From Eopsaltria australis (Eukaryota; Chordata; Aves; Passeriformes; Petroicidae): a stretch of 64,000 nucleotides of DNA. The stretch lies in contig JAVTVJ010000303.1 in NCBI GenBank assembly GCA_034509425.1, positions 1,418,135 through 1,482,134 of the forward strand, given 5' to 3'. The number at the start of each line of letters is the position of its first letter. The first letter of the stretch is position 1. The notes beneath the pieces were generated by a model that worked only from the letters and a program-made list of their open reading frames with translations, searched no databases and was not told where the DNA came from. The translations under genes were made by a program, and so were the position numbers. Positions 1-15,200 of this stretch are shown here, in pieces.

Positions 1-3000
1 TGTCTGCTGGGCTTCTCAGCTGCATTCAGGAGCTTTTACTGAAGTAGTAAAAGGGTGAAACTGAACCTTTATTTGGCACATAGAAAAAGTTTCCAAAAAT
101 GTTCATTGGAGGGGAGACATTTCAGGTATTTCTAATTTTAAAGCTTTGGCATGGCAGTTCAGTATTATAGTTGTGGTTCATAGGTCAGTGGCAGATGAGG
201 TGGTTTTAGGACAGGGTGGTATTGGACAAGTCCAAAGATAAGGAATATTCCAGAATCTTGTGTACATTTGGTGACTGGCACTTTGCTTACAGTGAGGATA
301 GTATGTGGCTTCGGCTTCTTGGGGAATCACAGGGCAAATGGTGTTCGATGACCCTGCCAGAGAGGCATGGTTTTGCCTCTTCAAAACCCCAAAGACCAGA
401 CAGAAAGAAAGGAAAAGACTAAGAGAGAACTTGGGAGTTCTCTTCATCCTGTGGAGATGGCAGTTCGTACTGGGCTTTTTGGAACATTGGCTTATTCAAC
501 GTTTGAGGGAATACTGAAAAGAAAAAGACTTTCCTAACTATGGGTTCAAGGAAAACTTGTCTATTGAGGTATCCAAAAATCCCCTGTCTTTAGAGGGCTG
601 CCAAAACCAAAGGTAGAGACAGTAGAGGACTGCAGCTCAAAAGGAGGAAGAGGTATTCCTGACAACGGAACTGGGAATGGTGGATGTGATTTTCACTTTA
701 ATGCGTTGCAGTCTTTCCCAGAGTGTCTTTGGTGCCAGATCTTACGCCTAATGGTGTCAGGCATCTGGATAAGGAAAATCGGAACGAATCACATCCTTTA
801 TAGTAGTTGTTGTTGAATAGAGAACTTTATCTGGGAGACTTAATAATCCATGTTGTTCTTAAAAAGAAGCAGAAAACATTTTCTTGATGCCCCATGTAGG
901 CAAATTAAGCAACAAGTTACACCATGTGTGATTCTGGCTCCGAGGCTGAATGTGTTCAGGGATTCACTCGTTCAACAAATGCTCATTTGCATCAATTGAC
1001 ATTGACTCAGACTTCAGTGGAATCAGATTTGCTTTGATTTAGCTGAACTGTGAAGTACATTTGAGATTTTTTTTCCCAAACTGTCTGCTGGTATGAATTC
1101 CAGAAGTGTTTACTGAAATTTCAGCCAAGACATGACAGAACTATCCCAGGTGGCCTCTTACTTGTTTTTATTAACATCATTATTCTAAGACTATAATTAC
1201 TTTGAAAATACTGCTAATTAGGATTACCACATGGCTTAGCAGGAACTGAGGAACCCGCTTCTACTTCTGCATAAGCAGTTTGGTCATGCCTGTCCTTGGT
1301 TTCACGGTCAGGAGTTGTGTTTGCAAGTGGGGCTCAGGGCGCAGTCTGTTTGTTAGCAGCAAGCGTGAAGTCTTTGATGTCAAAGTGCATCCCACCACCC
1401 AGTGGGACATCATCAGGAGGGGTTTTGGTGGTTGTGTGTTAATGTCTGTGGCTTCTGTGAAAGAAATGCCTTTTGTGAGGGAGTTTGTAACGACATTTCC
1501 AACCCTTTCAGGCAGAGAATGCTTAGGACTTCTTTGACAGATTTGCATGTACAACATCCAGCCAGTACTTGAAAGAAGGGCTGTATATAAAGCTTCACTT
1601 TGTATCCAAATAATGAACATATAAACACAAGCACAGAATGTGGCCTGCTTAGGTCACCTGTTTAGTTTCAGCTGGCTGAAATCAGGTTTCATTCAGTTAT
1701 GTGTTCCTACCCTGGTTGCATTGCAATGGTTTTTCTCTTATTAATATGCAACTTAGTTAAATGTGAGTGTTTTTAAATCATATGCACTAGATCATGAGTG
1801 TCTAGTTCAGTGTTGAAGGGCTGTTTACTGTAGTTCCGCTCTCTGGCACTCTGAGGAACGGTGACTTGCTGGGCATTTTCCTCACCAAGATCCTTTGGAA
1901 GCTGTCACAGTGCTCTTGCAAAGCTTCACCAGCACGTCCGCCAGAGCACTGCAGTGATTTGAGAGTCAGTGATTTAACTCACAGCAGAACTTGGCATTTG
2001 GCTGGGTTAGGAGTTGTAGAAGTTAGCTTGACCAGTGATTTATAGATGTTGAGAAGATGTTGAACAACGATTTTTGAGGAGCACTGTAAACAAAGTATGT
2101 TTATATTAGCGATTCTTTGATGTGAAAATCTATTCAGAAGGTGCCAGGGTGCTATCTGAGAACAGCACCAAGACCATCCCGATGTGTAATTTCGCAGCAG
2201 GCATTTCCTGCTGTTACTCCGTGGGGCTGCACCTGGTGTGTGGCACAGCAGACAATGCCTGTCCATTGTTAATGAGCTTTCCAACAAGCTGAGAAGGCTC
2301 TCACACCACAGCAAAGTGGCATCGGGCAGGCTGCTCTAAGCCAGCTCTGTTAGCATCAGCCTTGTGCACGCTTCCTAATGGTCAGGAGTGGTGCCCAAGG
2401 AAATGGAACTTTTTTCCAACCAAGCCAGTTTTGGGAAATGCTCAGGATTTGCTAGCATGTATGATTTCAGTTGAGAAATAAGAGCCAAGTCCCAATTACC
2501 CCTCAGGAACAAACAGGATAAGGTACCTGAGGGGAAGGTGACCAGTGCAAAGTGACCTGTGTGGTTTCAGTGGTGTTTCTCTGGACTACTGAATGTTGGG
2601 AAACATTTCTGAGTAACTCGACTACTTTTTAAACTTCAGCTTAGGATATCTTTGCTCTGTCTTTTCAAATGCTTGGCTTATATTTCCAGCTGTATTTCAG
2701 ACAAACTGGTTGACTGAGGGGTTTTGCTGATACAAGCAAGCAGGGTATGCTTGGAAATGCTGCTGACGGGGAGACTTGAGTGGAGTTACCAGTTGGATTT
2801 CATTAGAAATGCAGAGAGATACTTTTCTCAAGAGGGTTTCTACTGTACTCATGCTTTTTTTCCATCCAAGGGGCAGACCATACAGGACAGCTTAGGAAGA
2901 TCTCAAACGTGTGGAGTTCGTACAGGCTGAAGTTCTTTCATCTTTCATCTATGCAAACAGTACAGGGATGAGGCATGCTGATGGAGTGTAGTCAGGACAG

Positions 3001-3370
3001 GTCTGTAATCAGGATTTAGCTACTGATCCCCAAGCCCCACACTAGATCAGGTTTCTGAGCTACCCTTTCCAGGGCGGAAGGTTATTGGCTGCTTTGCTTG
3101 AAGCCCGAGAGTTTCAATAATCAGTGCTGTGGATGCCAGGGCAAGACAAAGTACCGCAGACCTCTCCACAAAACTCTGATTCCACATGGTGGTATCTCCT
3201 TCGGCATCTGCAGTAGGCAGTGAAAAGAGCCTGAAAATTCATAAACTCAAAGAAGTAAGAAAATGGGAGCAATGCTATGCAAGTGTCGTTGTTGGGCCAG
3301 GATCCAATTTCCTGGACTCTAGATGAAGTGGATGACCAGGAAATGCAAAGGAAAGCTACCAACAGCAAAA
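1..3370. other. Non-coding flank, no gene seen
   Basis: Only short open frames occur on both strands. None has a recognisable domain, a splice-linked partner or unusual length. Base composition is ordinary for avian intergenic DNA. No CR1 tail, LTR, tRNA or CpG island was recognised here. Confidence 0.6.
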
Positions 3371-3406
3371 GGGAGGCACAACTCAGCAGGGAGGCACAAC
3401 TCAGCA
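3371..3406. repeat. 18-bp tandem duplication
   Basis: The 18-mer beginning GGGAGGCACA occurs twice back to back (3371-3388 and 3389-3406). A decayed third start, GAGAGG, follows. It lies in a purine-rich stretch and has no evident function. Confidence 0.85.
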
Positions 3407-5529
3407 GAGAGGTGCGCAGAGAGTGGGGGAGTTATGGCAGAGAGGGCCAGAGCTGCGAACTTGCTCCTGTGAGGTCAAAGGAGGGCAGTGGTGACTGCTG
3501 CCGAGCCCACGTCTCCTGGGCCCCCGAGGCAGCGTGGCCGTGTGCAGGATGACTGCTGGCTGAGCCCGAGGTAGCAGCATGTGTTTGATCACAGAAGTGA
3601 TCACAGCAGAAGGCTCTGCTGTGACTGGGGAGACAGAGAAGTTGGGCTCTGTTTTTGTACTTGAAAGCCCTAAGAAGTCTGTCCCTTCACAGCCAATAGA
3701 GGCAGGCTGGGCACATGGGGAAAGACTGCAAAGGACTGATACAGGGCAGTGTCTCCCTTTTCTGCTTTCCTTCATTCTTCCCTCTCCAGTCATCTCTTTT
3801 CTCTGTGGAGAAACAACAGCAATTCCATAAATGGAGTCTTGCGTAATGCTGTCTGTCCCAGTGTCACTGGGGTTTAATTAGTGTGAGGCTCCGCATGCTC
3901 CACAGCTTCTCCATGCCGGCCAAGGAGCCAAGCAGCAGCACAGCAGCACTTTTCCTCTGGCTTTGATGTTAGAGTAGTGGTGACTTTGGAAGAGCCTCGG
4001 AGGAAATCTCTGAGATGTGAAGGAGAAGCCCTCAGAACTAGGTCCTCTGGAGAGTACTTCCTCAGTTCTTCCATGAGAACTTGGCTTTCTATGCCTGCAG
4101 TAAAACCTGTTGGCAGCACAGCACATGCTGCCTGTTTTGGTCGTCGCTTGCCTGGAGGTGGATGTTCAGCTCTGAGGAAGAGCTGAAATTTGGTTGAGGG
4201 CTGGAAATGCGTGAAAGACAACAGGAAGTAAATAACTGAGCAGTGTGAGGCAGCCGTGACTGTGGTTTCTGATGCACCTCAGCTCAGGCCACTTGGCCGG
4301 GACGAGCGCGGGACAGTCAGGCGGTGCCAGTGGCACAGCCTCTGCTGAGCTGCAGCATGCAGCCAGGGCAAGTGGTGTGGTGCACGTGTTTCTTGGGAAA
4401 AACCTCCTCCCTTCCCAGGGCAGCACAGTGCGATTCCGTTTGGCTCTGCATCGCTCCCCACTTTCCCGTGCCAGCAGCAGGAAGGGTGGGAGGGTCGGCC
4501 ACCAGGGCTGGGGAAGGAAGGAGCACCTCTGCCCCAGCTGTGGCCATGACAAAAGTCCCTCTTCCACTTCAGCTGCCTTGGTGATGGCACTGTTTGTTTT
4601 TCACTCTTTTTTTCCTGTAAAGAGAACATTTTGTTGAGGAAACAAAAGCCTTCAGCCTGTCAGCATCATGAGCTGCACATGTAAGTCAATAAGAATGTGG
4701 CTGTTGAGCATCTCCTTTGTATGATAGATTTGGAACCAAATACATGTGAGTCTACGGAATGGGCTTAATTTAGTCGACCAAAATTATAGGGTAGCTCTAG
4801 TTTTCCCTTTTTTAATTGATGGCAGAATTTTAATGTGGTCATAGTACAAAGTCACGTGATTTGTAATCAGATGGATGAACTGCTGACTTACGCCATATAA
4901 ATCCACATGCATACCTTCCAGATGCAAGGCAGAGAGCAGCAAGACATCTTTAGGATGTATTGGTGAGGCTATTTTCCAATAGAAAATATGCAGCTGGCCC
5001 TAAATCCCACTGACATGGTATTTTAGGAGAAATCAGCAAGCAAAGATGTGCTTGACAAGCCCCTATATCTATTTATAGGCAGTTCTGTCAAATTCAGGGC
5101 AAACTTGTCTCTTTCTTGTCCCCTTCAAACTACATTTGCTGCCAGATTGTTCTGGCTAGCTCTGGGCTGCTGGAGCTTCACATGAAGCCATCTGCACAGC
5201 AGCACCACCCTGCAATTACACGGAAAGGGATCTCTGACCTCAGATTGCACTGGTAAATTTGTTTGTGGGGCGTTCCACGTGTGGCACTCCCACCCACTCA
5301 GCCCAGAGTGGCAGTTCGGTGAAACAAATCCACCCTGGGCTGCTTTTACCGTGTGAGGAATTGTTCCTGAAGTAATTAAAATCCTCTTTCCAAAAACCCC
5401 AAAGGACCAACACACAGGGGTGACATGTGCCATACAGTGAAGGTCATACACAGACTTCAACTCCAGAAGGTTCAAGTAAGAAGTCAGACTGCCAGCTTCC
5501 AAAGTCAGAGATTTTTCCTTGGCTTTTGG

Positions 5530-5556
5530 GTTGTTTGTTTGTTTGTTTGTTTGTTT
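5530..5556. repeat. (GTTT)n microsatellite
   Basis: About six GTTT units are visible directly. The run creates a repetitive VCLF reading in one frame, which is an artefact. Confidence 0.9.
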
Positions 5557-8500
5557 TCCACATGCACTTTTGGGGTGTTTGGTCAGAGCAGGCTGCTTTT
5601 TTCAGTCCGTGTTCTGTCTTCCCGCTTTCTTAATTACTGGTACTGTAGTTATGCCCTCTGTGAAGGATTCTCACTCCTGACCCACTCCCAGTGCTTGATT
5701 GGACTGATGGGTGGATTGCTCTCCTGCCATGACAAAGGCAGAGGCATTTCAGTGGTGCTGAAAGTAACTGAAATCTATTTTATAATTATAGGTTTTACAA
5801 AATTAAGAATCTTAGGAGCAGGAATGCTAAGAGAGAAAATGACTTCCCCAAAAGCTGCTTTGCTTGCAGGTGCCTTCCTTAAGGCGGAGTTGGTTCGGGG
5901 CGCTCTGCCCAAGGGAAGTGGCAGGAAAAATATGCTGGATGCTCAATGTGCTGTTGCTGTGTGTGTTAAATTTGGTATTTATTAATGAAAATCTGCAAAC
6001 AGCTTCTGCAGCTTGCCAAGCAGTGCTAGTGAAAGCTCTCTGCTGCTGAAGAATTTGCAAACTTCCTTTCCAAGCCTACCCCTGCTCTGCATCCGTGCAG
6101 AACCACGAACTCGTTCTCCTTGGTCTATCCCCCTCCCCTGAATTGGAGAACAAAACCGTAACTGGCCCGATCTGCAGGAGAGAGAACTTCTCTCTGGTCT
6201 CTTTCAGCAGTGCCAGCATTGAGTACACACAGGGAATACAGCTGAGGCTCATGCCATGAGGCTGCCAAGCAGATTTTACGGATGTTTCAATAAACACCAT
6301 TTTTAAAAAGGAAAAAAATAAAAAGGGAAGTCTGGGAAGGACTCGTTCATTTCAGCGGTTGGAGGCATGACATTCATTACAGTCAAATCTGTTCAAATAT
6401 CCTTGACAAATACCAAGAAAGGGTGTTCTGTAGACAGCTGGTTTGTTTTTAAACAGTCACTCCCTAAACAAAAAAAAACAACAAACAAGAATGAAGGAAG
6501 AGACAGGCTGTGAGGATTGCAATCCCTTCTGTCCTCTGGGAGAAGTTGCATGGGTACAGGGAAGTGTTGCGGCTGCAGGACAGGAGCCACAGTGTGGCTC
6601 GGGCTTGACCTGTCCTCTGGGCAGGGAAAACTGCGCCATCAACAAGGTGTGGCCTTTGAGAAGTCTTACCTCCTGAGCAGGTCATGCACAGTTAGGCAGA
6701 TGCACGTCAAGTCCTATTTTTAATTGGCATTTCCAAATCAACAGCTCAACCAACTTCTGTGCCTGGTGACAGAAGAAATGAGTACGCTGTTGTATGATCA
6801 AAAGCATCTAAACTTTCATATGTTAAAAGCAAGACACTTCTGCTTTGCATTGATTTTACTTCCTTTCCTGTCTTTCTCCTTTTAGTTCATTTTGAGTTTC
6901 TTTCCCCCTTTTTTGTGGAAATTTGAGGACTCTGGTGGAGATCTGAGCTGCTTTTTATGTTTTGTGAGTCTATCTAGGGTCAGGGATTTTAGTAATGCTT
7001 TGGCTGATCTGAGTAAAGCTGGATTTTAACTGTATCTATAAACCTGAAGCCATCAGTCAGTGCCTGCTCTATCTGGCATGGATTTTTGCCATGGTCCTTC
7101 ATGTCTCATAACTTGGGGCGAGTTGAAGTGTGGTCACATAGCAAATGTTTGTGGAGCTACTGGCAGCTGTCACCATATGTAGAGTTCAGCTCTTCTGGGT
7201 TTTGTGTCAGGGTATGTTCTGCTGTGTGGCTTGATTCCTGCTTGTTCTCCTAGGGTCCGTCAGAACTGGTTTCAGAAAAGGAGAAAGAGACATTTAGCAA
7301 ACTATGCCTAATTATGCCTTGTTGTGACTAAATTTGGGAAAGAGCTTGCTCTGCTGCCTTTGGAGAAGGACATGGCTGCTAGCACCAGTCGGTCCCTCTG
7401 CACCTGCTGGGCACAGGCAGCTTTCCAGCTGCCCCAGAGGCTGGGAAGGGAGGCTTTGGGAAAGCAAATACTTGTGTCGGCAGGATCACTGCCTTGAAGT
7501 TGTTATTGTGGAAACACAGGTGACTAGGGGGTGACGTGCTCCTTTCAGTCCCTGCTGTTCCAGAGGAAGGCTCCCAAAATTCGAACAGCTCATTGCTATT
7601 CCGGGACGTTTGGTGGTTCCCACATAGCCAGGTAGCCTGGCCTCTGGTGTCAGGGTGGACTGCATGTATCTCCTTAGGGAATTACATGGACGGGCTTAGA
7701 GTCCCACAACGGCAGTGGCTTGGGTGCTGTTGCTGAAGAGTGGAAGCATCAGGCAGAGCCCTGGCCCGCCCTGTGTTTTGCCTCGATGGCTGGAGCTGAG
7801 ATTAGCAAAACTTAATATTTGGCAAGGCAGTGGGACATCCTGGGGTGGGCACAGGTTGTGTCTGTTGAGAAGAAAATAACACTGGGGATTTATAGATTTG
7901 CTGGCCAAGATGGACACCACGTCTTGTGAGGCAGAGCCCTGATCGGGGGAGGATGTGCTCCCATGCAGGGCCAGGCTGGGGACCCTCTGTTTACACAGCA
8001 GCTCAAGCAGGGAGGATCTGTTCCTTTCACAGGACTTCCCCCCCCCCTCATTTTTTACTTATTTTGAAAGTGAGAACAAAAAAAGCAAACACTCCCTGAA
8101 AGTTCAAAGATATGCAAATCAATCCTTTACTGTTTTGACAGTAATTTTTTTCCACTGGAAAACAAATTATACAAATAGACTTGTGAAAAGCCAAGCCCTC
8201 AGAACTGGGCAGAGGCCACATTCCTACAGCGCAAGGTGAAATGGAAACACTGCACATCTGCCCACAGCCGCCTCCCTGCCACGCGTGTTGTGCGTGGGCC
8301 ACGACTGCCAAGCCAAACAAGCCAGCAGTGTTTCAGTAGCACCTGCGGAGCAGCGGGTCCGGCCCCTGTCAGCAGAGCCCCAGCCTCAGGTTCCGCAGCA
8401 CAGGCTTTATTTTTCTTTCCCTGACCCAGTTTTGCAAAGCTGTTAGTGACGGCCTGGCCAGGCTCCCTGCGTGTGCGGGCGGGGGATGGATGTTGGCGGC

Positions 8501-9213
8501 CAGCACCCCTGGCCACCTGCAGCACCTGCACAGTGGGGGATTGTCCATCCCGCAGGACGGAGCCTGCCCCGGGCCAGGGGTCTGGCCAGGCACACACAGC
8601 CTGACGGGAGTCAAACAGAGCAGGTCCCAGGCCCCAAAGAGTTTCTCAACCGGTATTTTCTTTCCGTCAGAGGAAGAGCAAGGGTGACTAGGATGCAAAT
8701 ACAGGAGCCCTCTGTGCAGCACTGCCATTGTCGCAGGGGCAGGCTTGTGTGTGGCAATTGGTGTGGTGTTTGGGTGGGCTTTGAGCAGTCCCTAACCCTG
8801 ACTTTAGGCATACCCTTATTACAGTATTTTCTCGTGCCTTACTACTTTCAGATTCATAAATCAGGTATTTTCTGGGGTAGATACTTGGATGCCTGTCTGG
8901 CAGGGATGCTACAGGACAGTGAGCTGATAAAAAATCCCACCCTTAAGCAATATTTATGGACTTTCAAAAGCTGACATTCCAGGGAAAAAAGGCTGCATTT
9001 CTTCTCACATACTTTCCAGGCTAAAATCTTTTGCTGGTTTGTCTAATGCTTTATGTCTAATAACTGCTCCACTTGTGTATGTGTTAGCAGGATAAGCAGC
9101 TGCATATGTTTTCAGTGAATCAAGTAGCAAAGTAACGAATGGCCCCATTCCTTTCTGAATTTCCTACAGCCCTGTGGGCCCGTGGCAAACCCATGGTTGC
9201 AAACCTGTGTGAA

Positions 9214-9257
9214 CTGGGAACTGATCATGCTCCGTCTGGGAACTGAGTATGCTCAGC
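9214..9257. repeat. 22-bp tandem duplication
   Basis: Two adjacent 22-bp copies begin with CTGGGAACTGA. They differ by a few substitutions. Confidence 0.75.
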
Positions 9258-12200
9258 TACACTTGCAGTAACTTCTGTGCTCTGACCCACATCCTGGAGC
9301 TCACAGGAAAACGTTAATCCAAAAACCCCATAGCTGCAATGGCCCCACATCCCCTAAATTCTGACTCCTGGCTGGGTACCATGTCAAAATGGTACTTGAG
9401 ACTTGTTACAGGGATTTGGAAGAAGCACGTGGGCCCTTGGTTTGTGTAGCAGGCATAAAGGGCAATCCCGAGCAGCTGGAACGCTCAGTTCTATACTTTG
9501 CCTCCTGTAGGATGTCAGTGTTAGGCTGGTGGCAGCCGTGGCACGCAGCAAGGCTCAGCGGTGCTGCGCTCTCAGCTGGCTCCGCACTGGGCAATGTGGT
9601 TCTGGAGGTTCTGTGTGTTTGGGCAAGCGAATGCTGGCTGAGATGGCAGCTCTGCAGGGTGTTCTGGACTGTTCTGCCCTTGGCTGTCTCTCTTTGTGTG
9701 CCGGGTTTTGTTTGGTTTTGTGTTTCTCAGTCCACTAAAAGCCTTGCAGTTCCTCAGTGGCTGTAAAGAAAATCTTGCTTCCCGAAAAGGACCCAGGAGG
9801 CATCTGCAGGTCTCTGTTTTTGATAGGCCCTGATTGCAAAGCATCTCCCCTCTCCCAGTCCTGTATTTAAATTCATGAGGGATGGGGGTTCCTCCACTAG
9901 TTCTTTTTATTTTTTTTCTTCTCCTTTCTTGTTGATTTCCTTTTCTTCTCCCTGCAATGTGTTCCTGATATGCAATCAACTGCCTTCATGCTTCTGCTTC
10001 TTTCTTCCTCATGTCTCTTGCCTGTTCTCAGAAAGTTGCTGGCAGCAGCTCCCCCTCACTGACCTAGAGGGCTCCTGACCCTCTGTCCCCCTGCTCTGCA
10101 TTAGCTGCACCCAGAAGCTGGGGCTGCCTTTTCACTGCTGGTGCCCACTTCTTGTCTGACTGAGTCAATTCTGCATTCTGTGTGCATCTCTGGTTTTAAT
10201 AGGATTCTTTATTTTAATATTCACAGAATTAATCTAAACTCGCTCTCTCAGCAAGCTGTTCTCAGCCAGAAGATTGTTTTCAAACTGAGGCAACACCCTG
10301 TTTACATAGATAGGCAAATTCACAGTCCACAGAGCTTCTTCCAGTCAGAGCAGCTGTTGAATGCCTCATGTAAGGGCAGCACATGGTTCACATGCACAGC
10401 AAACACTTCTGCTTCTGAAGACAAACCCTTTTTTAAAGTTATTTTTCTTTTATTTTTCTTTCCCTGAAGAGTTGAAAGCTAGAACATCTGCCTCTTGGCC
10501 AGCCATTCTTTCCCACAAATGTTGCTTCCCAAGTTCAAAAAGCTGGGTTGGGTTATTGTGTGTGGACTTATCTCAGTGCCTGTGCTTCTGGAATCTGCCT
10601 GGGAGCACACCAGGGAGCACAGGGAGCTGGGAAGCCAGGCAGGTTCCTCTGGGGCCCGGTGTCTCGTGCTGCAGGGTCACTGTCTGCTGAAGGGACAGTG
10701 TATTTGTGCTGTGCCCCACCTCCCTCACCTATCCCAAACTGAGCAGAAGGTAAATGCTGAGCCATATTATGTCCATGCCTGGTGCTGTTTTGGCTCCAGG
10801 GAGCTAAAAGAGCAGCTCAGCACTTCATTCCTGCATCTGCAGTAGACACGGTCACTTACAGACATGAGGTGAGGTCCCATCTGTGACTGCTGGTACCCAC
10901 TGGTATTTCCATTAGATGTAACCTGAGCTACAGGTGGCAAAGGCGGCCAAACGCAGCACAGCAAAATTAAATTGCTCCTCATTAAACATGTATTTCCACT
11001 GGAAATGTATTTTACACCTGTCCCTTTCAGCCCAACTGTACTTGTTCCCCTGGATCCCCACCTGAGACATTTTTCATGAGAAAAGAGCTTCCTCTGTGTT
11101 TTAGTAATTGACTCCTAAATATTGTGTGTCCCAGCTTTCCTGTCATCTACCCTTGGTCTGGTGTGCTGTTAAAGGATGCATTCTGAGAGAGTTCCAGCAG
11201 ATAGCAAGGCTGGTTCCTTCATATTTGCCTGTATTTTCTGTCCCCAGCTGCACCACACCTGAGCACTTGTGCACTGCACTGATGTCAAAGCAAGTAGAAT
11301 CACTCTGCTCTCCAGTTTGTTCGCCATCTCATAGGTCCAGCAAAGCCCATGGGCACATTTAAAATTCAAAGGTATCTAGTGTGTAGGACATTCCCAAAGC
11401 TGCATTGAGGAGGTGCTGAAAGAAAAGTCTGTATTGAAATGCTTTCTTTCTGAGTAGGAATTTTCTCTCTAAGGATAGAGGCAAGTGAGGGGTTTGTGTA
11501 GAGCTTAAAGTTTCCCTAAGATAATTGACATCCATACGTTTTAATCTCAAAGAGGTCTCTTTTTATGGGTTTTCCCCCTCGTGGGGATGGTCACTGCTGT
11601 TAGCCCTTCCGCTCAGTTGGCCAGCCCAGGGGAAAGGTCTGAGCTCTGGAGAGCTCACTTGCAGCATCTCTTTCTGAACACATGAAGGCAGCCACCTGGC
11701 ACGTGGGAATTAGCACAGGTCTTTGCTTGAAGGCTGCTCTGTATGAACAACTTTTCTTTCATAAGCAGCATTGCTTAGCAGCAGAGTAGTGATGGGACTG
11801 ACCGTCCTGCCTATGCCAGGATAAGGACGGGCCCCGGAGGAGCCATGTGCTTGGCAGGTCTCTCCATTGTTTCTTACTGATAGCACAGAACTTGATTTTG
11901 TGGCTGTGCAAGTTGTGCTTGATCTTGAGGGTTGCTAGGTGGAAAAACACAGTGGCATGGTCTGGTAGGTCTGTGTGCTGAAAGACAGTGGAACTGTACA
12001 AATAATCCATGTGGTTAAGGAGATCAGTAAATGCCTGGATGAACTGGTTATTCACAGTGGTTTGTTGGTTTTCTTTAATCTGGTTTGGGGTATGACAGGT
12101 TGATGTTAGACTTTTCCAGGGATCCCAGGCATACGCTCCTGAAGACATGCCCTCCTTTTTAGCACATCCAAGTGCAACTCTTTATAAGTGCTCTGCTTTT

Positions 12201-15200
12201 GTTTATAGCAAGCAGCAGCCGCAGATGGTTTCGGAATAATCAGAGCATTTGCATCCAACAGAATTTGTCTAGTGTAAAACCGTATCACTGGAGATGGAAG
12301 TGAGAAAGATAGGCAGGGAAACAGGATCTGGTTCTGTTCCAAATGACAGTTTGTCAGTCTTGAACTTTGTCTGCTGCCTCATCCTCTTCCCCATGGAGAG
12401 ATTTATATTTATAGGAACTTACCATAAACAATTAAGTGAAAATATATGGTATTGACTGCACTGAAACTTCAAGAACTCCACAGTCCTTGGTGAAATCTCA
12501 CTTCCGCGTGCCTCTAGCGTCTGAGTAGGAAAGAGGGAAAGGAAACTTTTTCTTGCATGGTCATTGTCATAACTCCCTTCCAAGTCAATGCTTCTCTTTT
12601 ACTGTTTTGCTCAAAATTACAGTAAGTCACTTTATTCCAGTGGTAAACAGGTTCAGTTGTTAGGCCTATAAGCTCTGTGTACACGTGCCTTTCCAACCCC
12701 ATCACAAACAAAAGCTTTTTTACCTTTTGTCATCTAAATTCCTGAAAACTCAGGGATGGATATGAGGCACAATCTTTGCACTTAGTAGAGTTTGTCGCGC
12801 GAGAGACAAATCAGAAGAATAACGAGGAAACTTTTGGGAGATGATTTCACTCTTCATTAATTTCCTGGTATTTTTATTCTCTCTTTCGGTTACTTTTCCG
12901 TCGACAGCTTTGTGCTGGCCATCGCAGGTGGGCACTGCAGCACTGCCACTCTGCTCAGCGCTCAGATCACTCTGCTTGAGTCACGGCCTTGGTTTAAAGC
13001 TGTGACTCCCTCTCACCTCTTCCACTCTGGTGCCTGGTGCACAGCTCCTGTTGTACTGCAGTGTGCACTGCCCTCGCTCTGTGCTGGGGACAGTCTTATT
13101 TTTCCTCTGGGCTCATACCTGGCTCTGCAGAGGCATTAATCAGTTGTTCCAAACAGGGGGGTGCTGAGTATAGGGAGGAGACTTGTTTTTCATGATAGTC
13201 AGAAGTACTCCAGGAGATGCTTCTGGCTCTTCTCATCAACAGCATTGAGGGTACAAAATTGCAAAATGAGTAACACATGTTTTTATGGAATTAAATGTGA
13301 AATTGGAAAAGGAAACGTGTCTCAAGTATAACAAAGGCTTGCCAGATAAACCATTACACTCTAGAAATCTGCTGCTGTTAAAATAAAAGATGTTTTTGAA
13401 AGAGTTCCATGTGGTATTGTTTCCATTTTCCCATGTTCAAAAAAGAAGTATCCCTTGATTTCAGCTGAGTAAAAACAAACGTGTGTGCAGCTAACAGATT
13501 CTCTTATACCTCACCTGCGTAGTGACCTCTGCTTTTTGCCCTTAGGGTTTTCTCTGTGGATTCCTGGATGCAACAACCCTTCTGTCTGCTGGTTCTTTTT
13601 GCTTTTTGAGTGGGGTAGTGTGAGTTAAGAACTGCCTTCTGCAGACCTATCTCTGTTCAGCCACCCTGCCCTAATCAGTATTGCTTCTGGTCACAGATTT
13701 TGCTCTGCTGTTTGTTTGGCTTGTATTGAAATTATCAGATTTTTGCTCTGAAACTCTTTGGCTGTTAGGACTGAAATAGCCTTGCTGCTTGTTTTGCAAG
13801 AGAGAGGGTTGGCTGAAGCCTGCTGTACTCTCCTATCAGGACACAGAGAAGTACGTGGTAGATATAGCCTGGCACCTGTGGAAAAGCGTTCCCAAGCACA
13901 TCCTTATGGGAGTCTCCTCTTCCCAATGGTTAGAAAGTAAGAACCATCAACAGCCATGTGCCGTGCCATGCACAGTCAGGCTCCTGGTGACAAGGTGGAG
14001 GGTATGGAGGAGTTAACATGCTTCCTTCATTTTCTGAGAGAGGTTCCTGTAAATCAAATCACTGCCAAGCCTCCTCTGTCTAGCCCTCGAGTGTGTTATG
14101 GAGTGCAAAAGCAGGATGGAGGGTTGGAGGGACCAGGGTGACTGGTGAGGCATCTGGGTGGTTTGTTCAGGGGTCAGTCAGCAGGGAGAGACACAGAAAT
14201 GTCTCAACACACCTGAGGTGGGAAGCAAAAATCTGGATTTTGTGCTTTTACATCTCAGTGGTGAACAGATGATTGTTGTTTATGACTGGAATAAGAACAG
14301 GTGCAAACATAACATTGTGTCTGCTTGCATAACTAGTCCTTTCTACATATTAGGGTTTCATTAGTTACTCATAAAGAAAATCCTTGGTGTCACATCCATC
14401 AAAGGGGAAATGTTCAGCAAGCATGCTTAGTCCTGGTTGCTCTGAGTGGCAGAAGTCTCATTTCATGTATGCTTCAATCACTTTTACCATTCCTTGGATA
14501 AAAACTAGGGCATCCTGCAAACTCGATGGACAGGTCAGCATGTTCGTCCCTTCTAGAGGAAGAATTTAGGTTCAGGTGATGTTTCATTTAACTTCTTTCC
14601 TAAAAAAAATGGAGGAAAGTGGGGGTAGAACATCTCCCATATCTGGGGTTGTATAGATGGAATGTAGCACATGCAAAACTGCCTTTGAACCTTCCCACTG
14701 AACATAAAGGGATGTTCAGACGAAGTGCCAGGACAACTTGTTTGCTTTATTTATGTGTCTGTGGGTGCACAGTATTTGCTGAGGTTCCTATAATATTGAG
14801 AAAGCTTTTGGACAGATGGGGGGACAGGAATGAGGAAGCATAGGAAGAAAGGCTTGGCTAGTACTGGACTGATTTAAAGATTCATGCTGGCAGAGAACTT
14901 ACTGTGTGCCCTGGAAACCTTTATACCGAGTGGGTAAAAACATCCTGTTTCTTGGATCGAGCCTTAGATGTGAAGCTTACCTGCTGGATCCAGGACTTGT
15001 AGTTGCATGCCAGGTTAAATACAGCTGGAAGATTAGACAAGTTGTAATTGCATGGGCTGACATCAAAACTGTCTTCAGCCATTCTTTAGTAAGCTAAAAA
15101 GCATTTGCTTACAGGTAATTGTATAGTGCTGTTGTTCTCTGCCTCTGTTTTCTAACCAGCTCCTTCAAAATGTGTCCAGAATGCTGTTTGCTAATGGGAT